From an uncultured archaeon A07HN63 (GTDB taxonomy: Archaea; Halobacteriota; Halobacteria; Halobacteriales; Haloferacaceae): a stretch of 5,267 bases of DNA. The position numbers and the translations under genes were made by a program. The stretch covers positions 96,898 to 102,164 of the forward strand of contig KI543217.1 of the NCBI GenBank assembly GCA_000496215.1. Direction: 5' to 3'. Positions 4,807 through 5,267 of the stretch are shown here, piece by piece. The notes beneath the pieces were generated by a model that was not told the origin of the DNA, ran no database searches, and was given only the letters and a program-made list of their open reading frames with translations. Every line of letters starts with the position of its first letter. The first letter of the stretch is position 1.

Positions 4807-5267
4807 CGATTCACGCCGACCACGGTGTACCCGAACCCGCCGTCCAGAACTGACGCATCGAACCCGGCGTCGGCGAGCATCGCCTCAAGATCGTCTGGCG
4901 AGTAAAACGTCGATTTCATCCCGATAGCGTGTTCGCCGCGGACCAGCAGCCAGCCCAGCGGATGCCGCGGATTGAACTCTCTGACGACGAGGACACCGCC
5001 GGGGCGGATCACGCGCTGAGCTTCGCTGACGACGGTTGACTGTGCCGGCATGTGGTGGAACGCGTCGACGATGAGTGCGGCGTCGACCGAATCGTCACCG
5101 AGCGGCAACCGTCCGGCGTCACCCTGTACGTCGCCAGCGGACCGGGCTGATCAGTTGGTCGTCCCACGCCAGCGGTTGTTCGGCCCGTGCGCGTTGCAGC
5201 ATCGGTCGGGAGATGTCAACGACGATTCGTTCTGGCGCGTCGACGCGACTGTCGCTCGCCCGGTCCC
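4803..5267 (-). pseudogene. Class I SAM-dependent methyltransferase (Methyltransf_11 type), frame-disrupted and cut by the window edge
   Basis: Read leftward from the window end, the motifs of a class I methyltransferase appear in the right order but not in one frame. GTGRA (motif I, SAM-binding loop) is at 5267-5253 in one frame. VDAPERIVVDISRPMLQRARA (acidic loop after strand 2) is in a second frame, which hits a stop at 5121-5119. DVQGDAGRLPLGDDSVDAAL and the following VDAFHHMP, VIRPGGVLVVREF, STFYSPDDLEAMLADAGFD and GFGYTVVGV are back in the first frame, which has a stop at 5153-5151. The net change is zero, as if one base were lost near 5250 and one gained between about 5119 and 5153. 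The C-terminal half (4803-5150) is intact and well conserved. Family members methylate small molecules or quinones; the substrate here is unknown. This is either a decayed gene or two sequencing errors. The missing N-terminus lies outside the window. Confidence 0.72.
5132..5175. repeat. 9-bp direct repeat enclosing a 26-bp near-palindromic segment
   Basis: CGCCAGCGG occurs at 5132-5140 and again, identical, at 5167-5175. The 26 bases between them contain the perfect palindrome CTGATCAG (5147-5154), flanked by GACC (5140-5143) and GGTC (5157-5160). The segment falls in the region where the methyltransferase reading frame breaks. Such a layout can be left by insertion and imprecise excision of an element with a 9-bp target duplication, but nothing in it matches an element end that I recognise. 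Confidence 0.55.

Overview
The window is chromosomal DNA from a haloarchaeon (class Halobacteria). The evidence is high GC with strong G/C bias at third codon positions, Asp/Glu-rich proteins, BRE/TATA-type promoters in place of -10/-35 boxes, a gene start that fits leaderless initiation, and protein families typical of the group (archaeal Pelota, DUF3054). I do not assign a genus.

Layout, left to right. The 3' end of the ribosome-rescue gene pelA (+, 1-342) converges on an ornithine cyclodeaminase/mu-crystallin family gene (-, 370-1368). Upstream of that lies a 71-residue two-helix membrane protein gene (-, 1424-1639). It has its own strong TATA promoter and a hairpin plus T-tract terminator, so it looks like a separate small transcription unit. 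An AT-rich intergenic region follows (1640-1900), with promoter elements pointing both ways. It probably gives the ABC operon a 5' leader of about 150 nt. The operon has two genes (+): an ABC-type ATPase (1901-2719) and, 2 nt later, a polytopic permease (2722-4332) that looks like an internal duplication of two six-helix units. Together they should form an ABC-2 type exporter of unknown substrate. A stem-loop at the permease stop codon may end the transcript. The operon converges on a DUF3054 membrane protein gene (-, 4368-4772). Upstream of that is a class I SAM-dependent methyltransferase (-, 4803 to the window edge) whose conserved motifs lie in two different reading frames, so it is either a pseudogene or affected by sequence errors.

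No mobile element, CRISPR array, tRNA or rRNA gene, or clearly new multi-gene system is visible. The best leads are four. The cyclodeaminase homologue keeps the nucleotide-binding fold but has lost the family's catalytic Lys, Asp and substrate Arg. The methyltransferase is broken, and a 9-bp direct repeat encloses a near-palindromic 26-bp segment at one break. The leader of the ABC operon is long and structured. The permease is internally duplicated.
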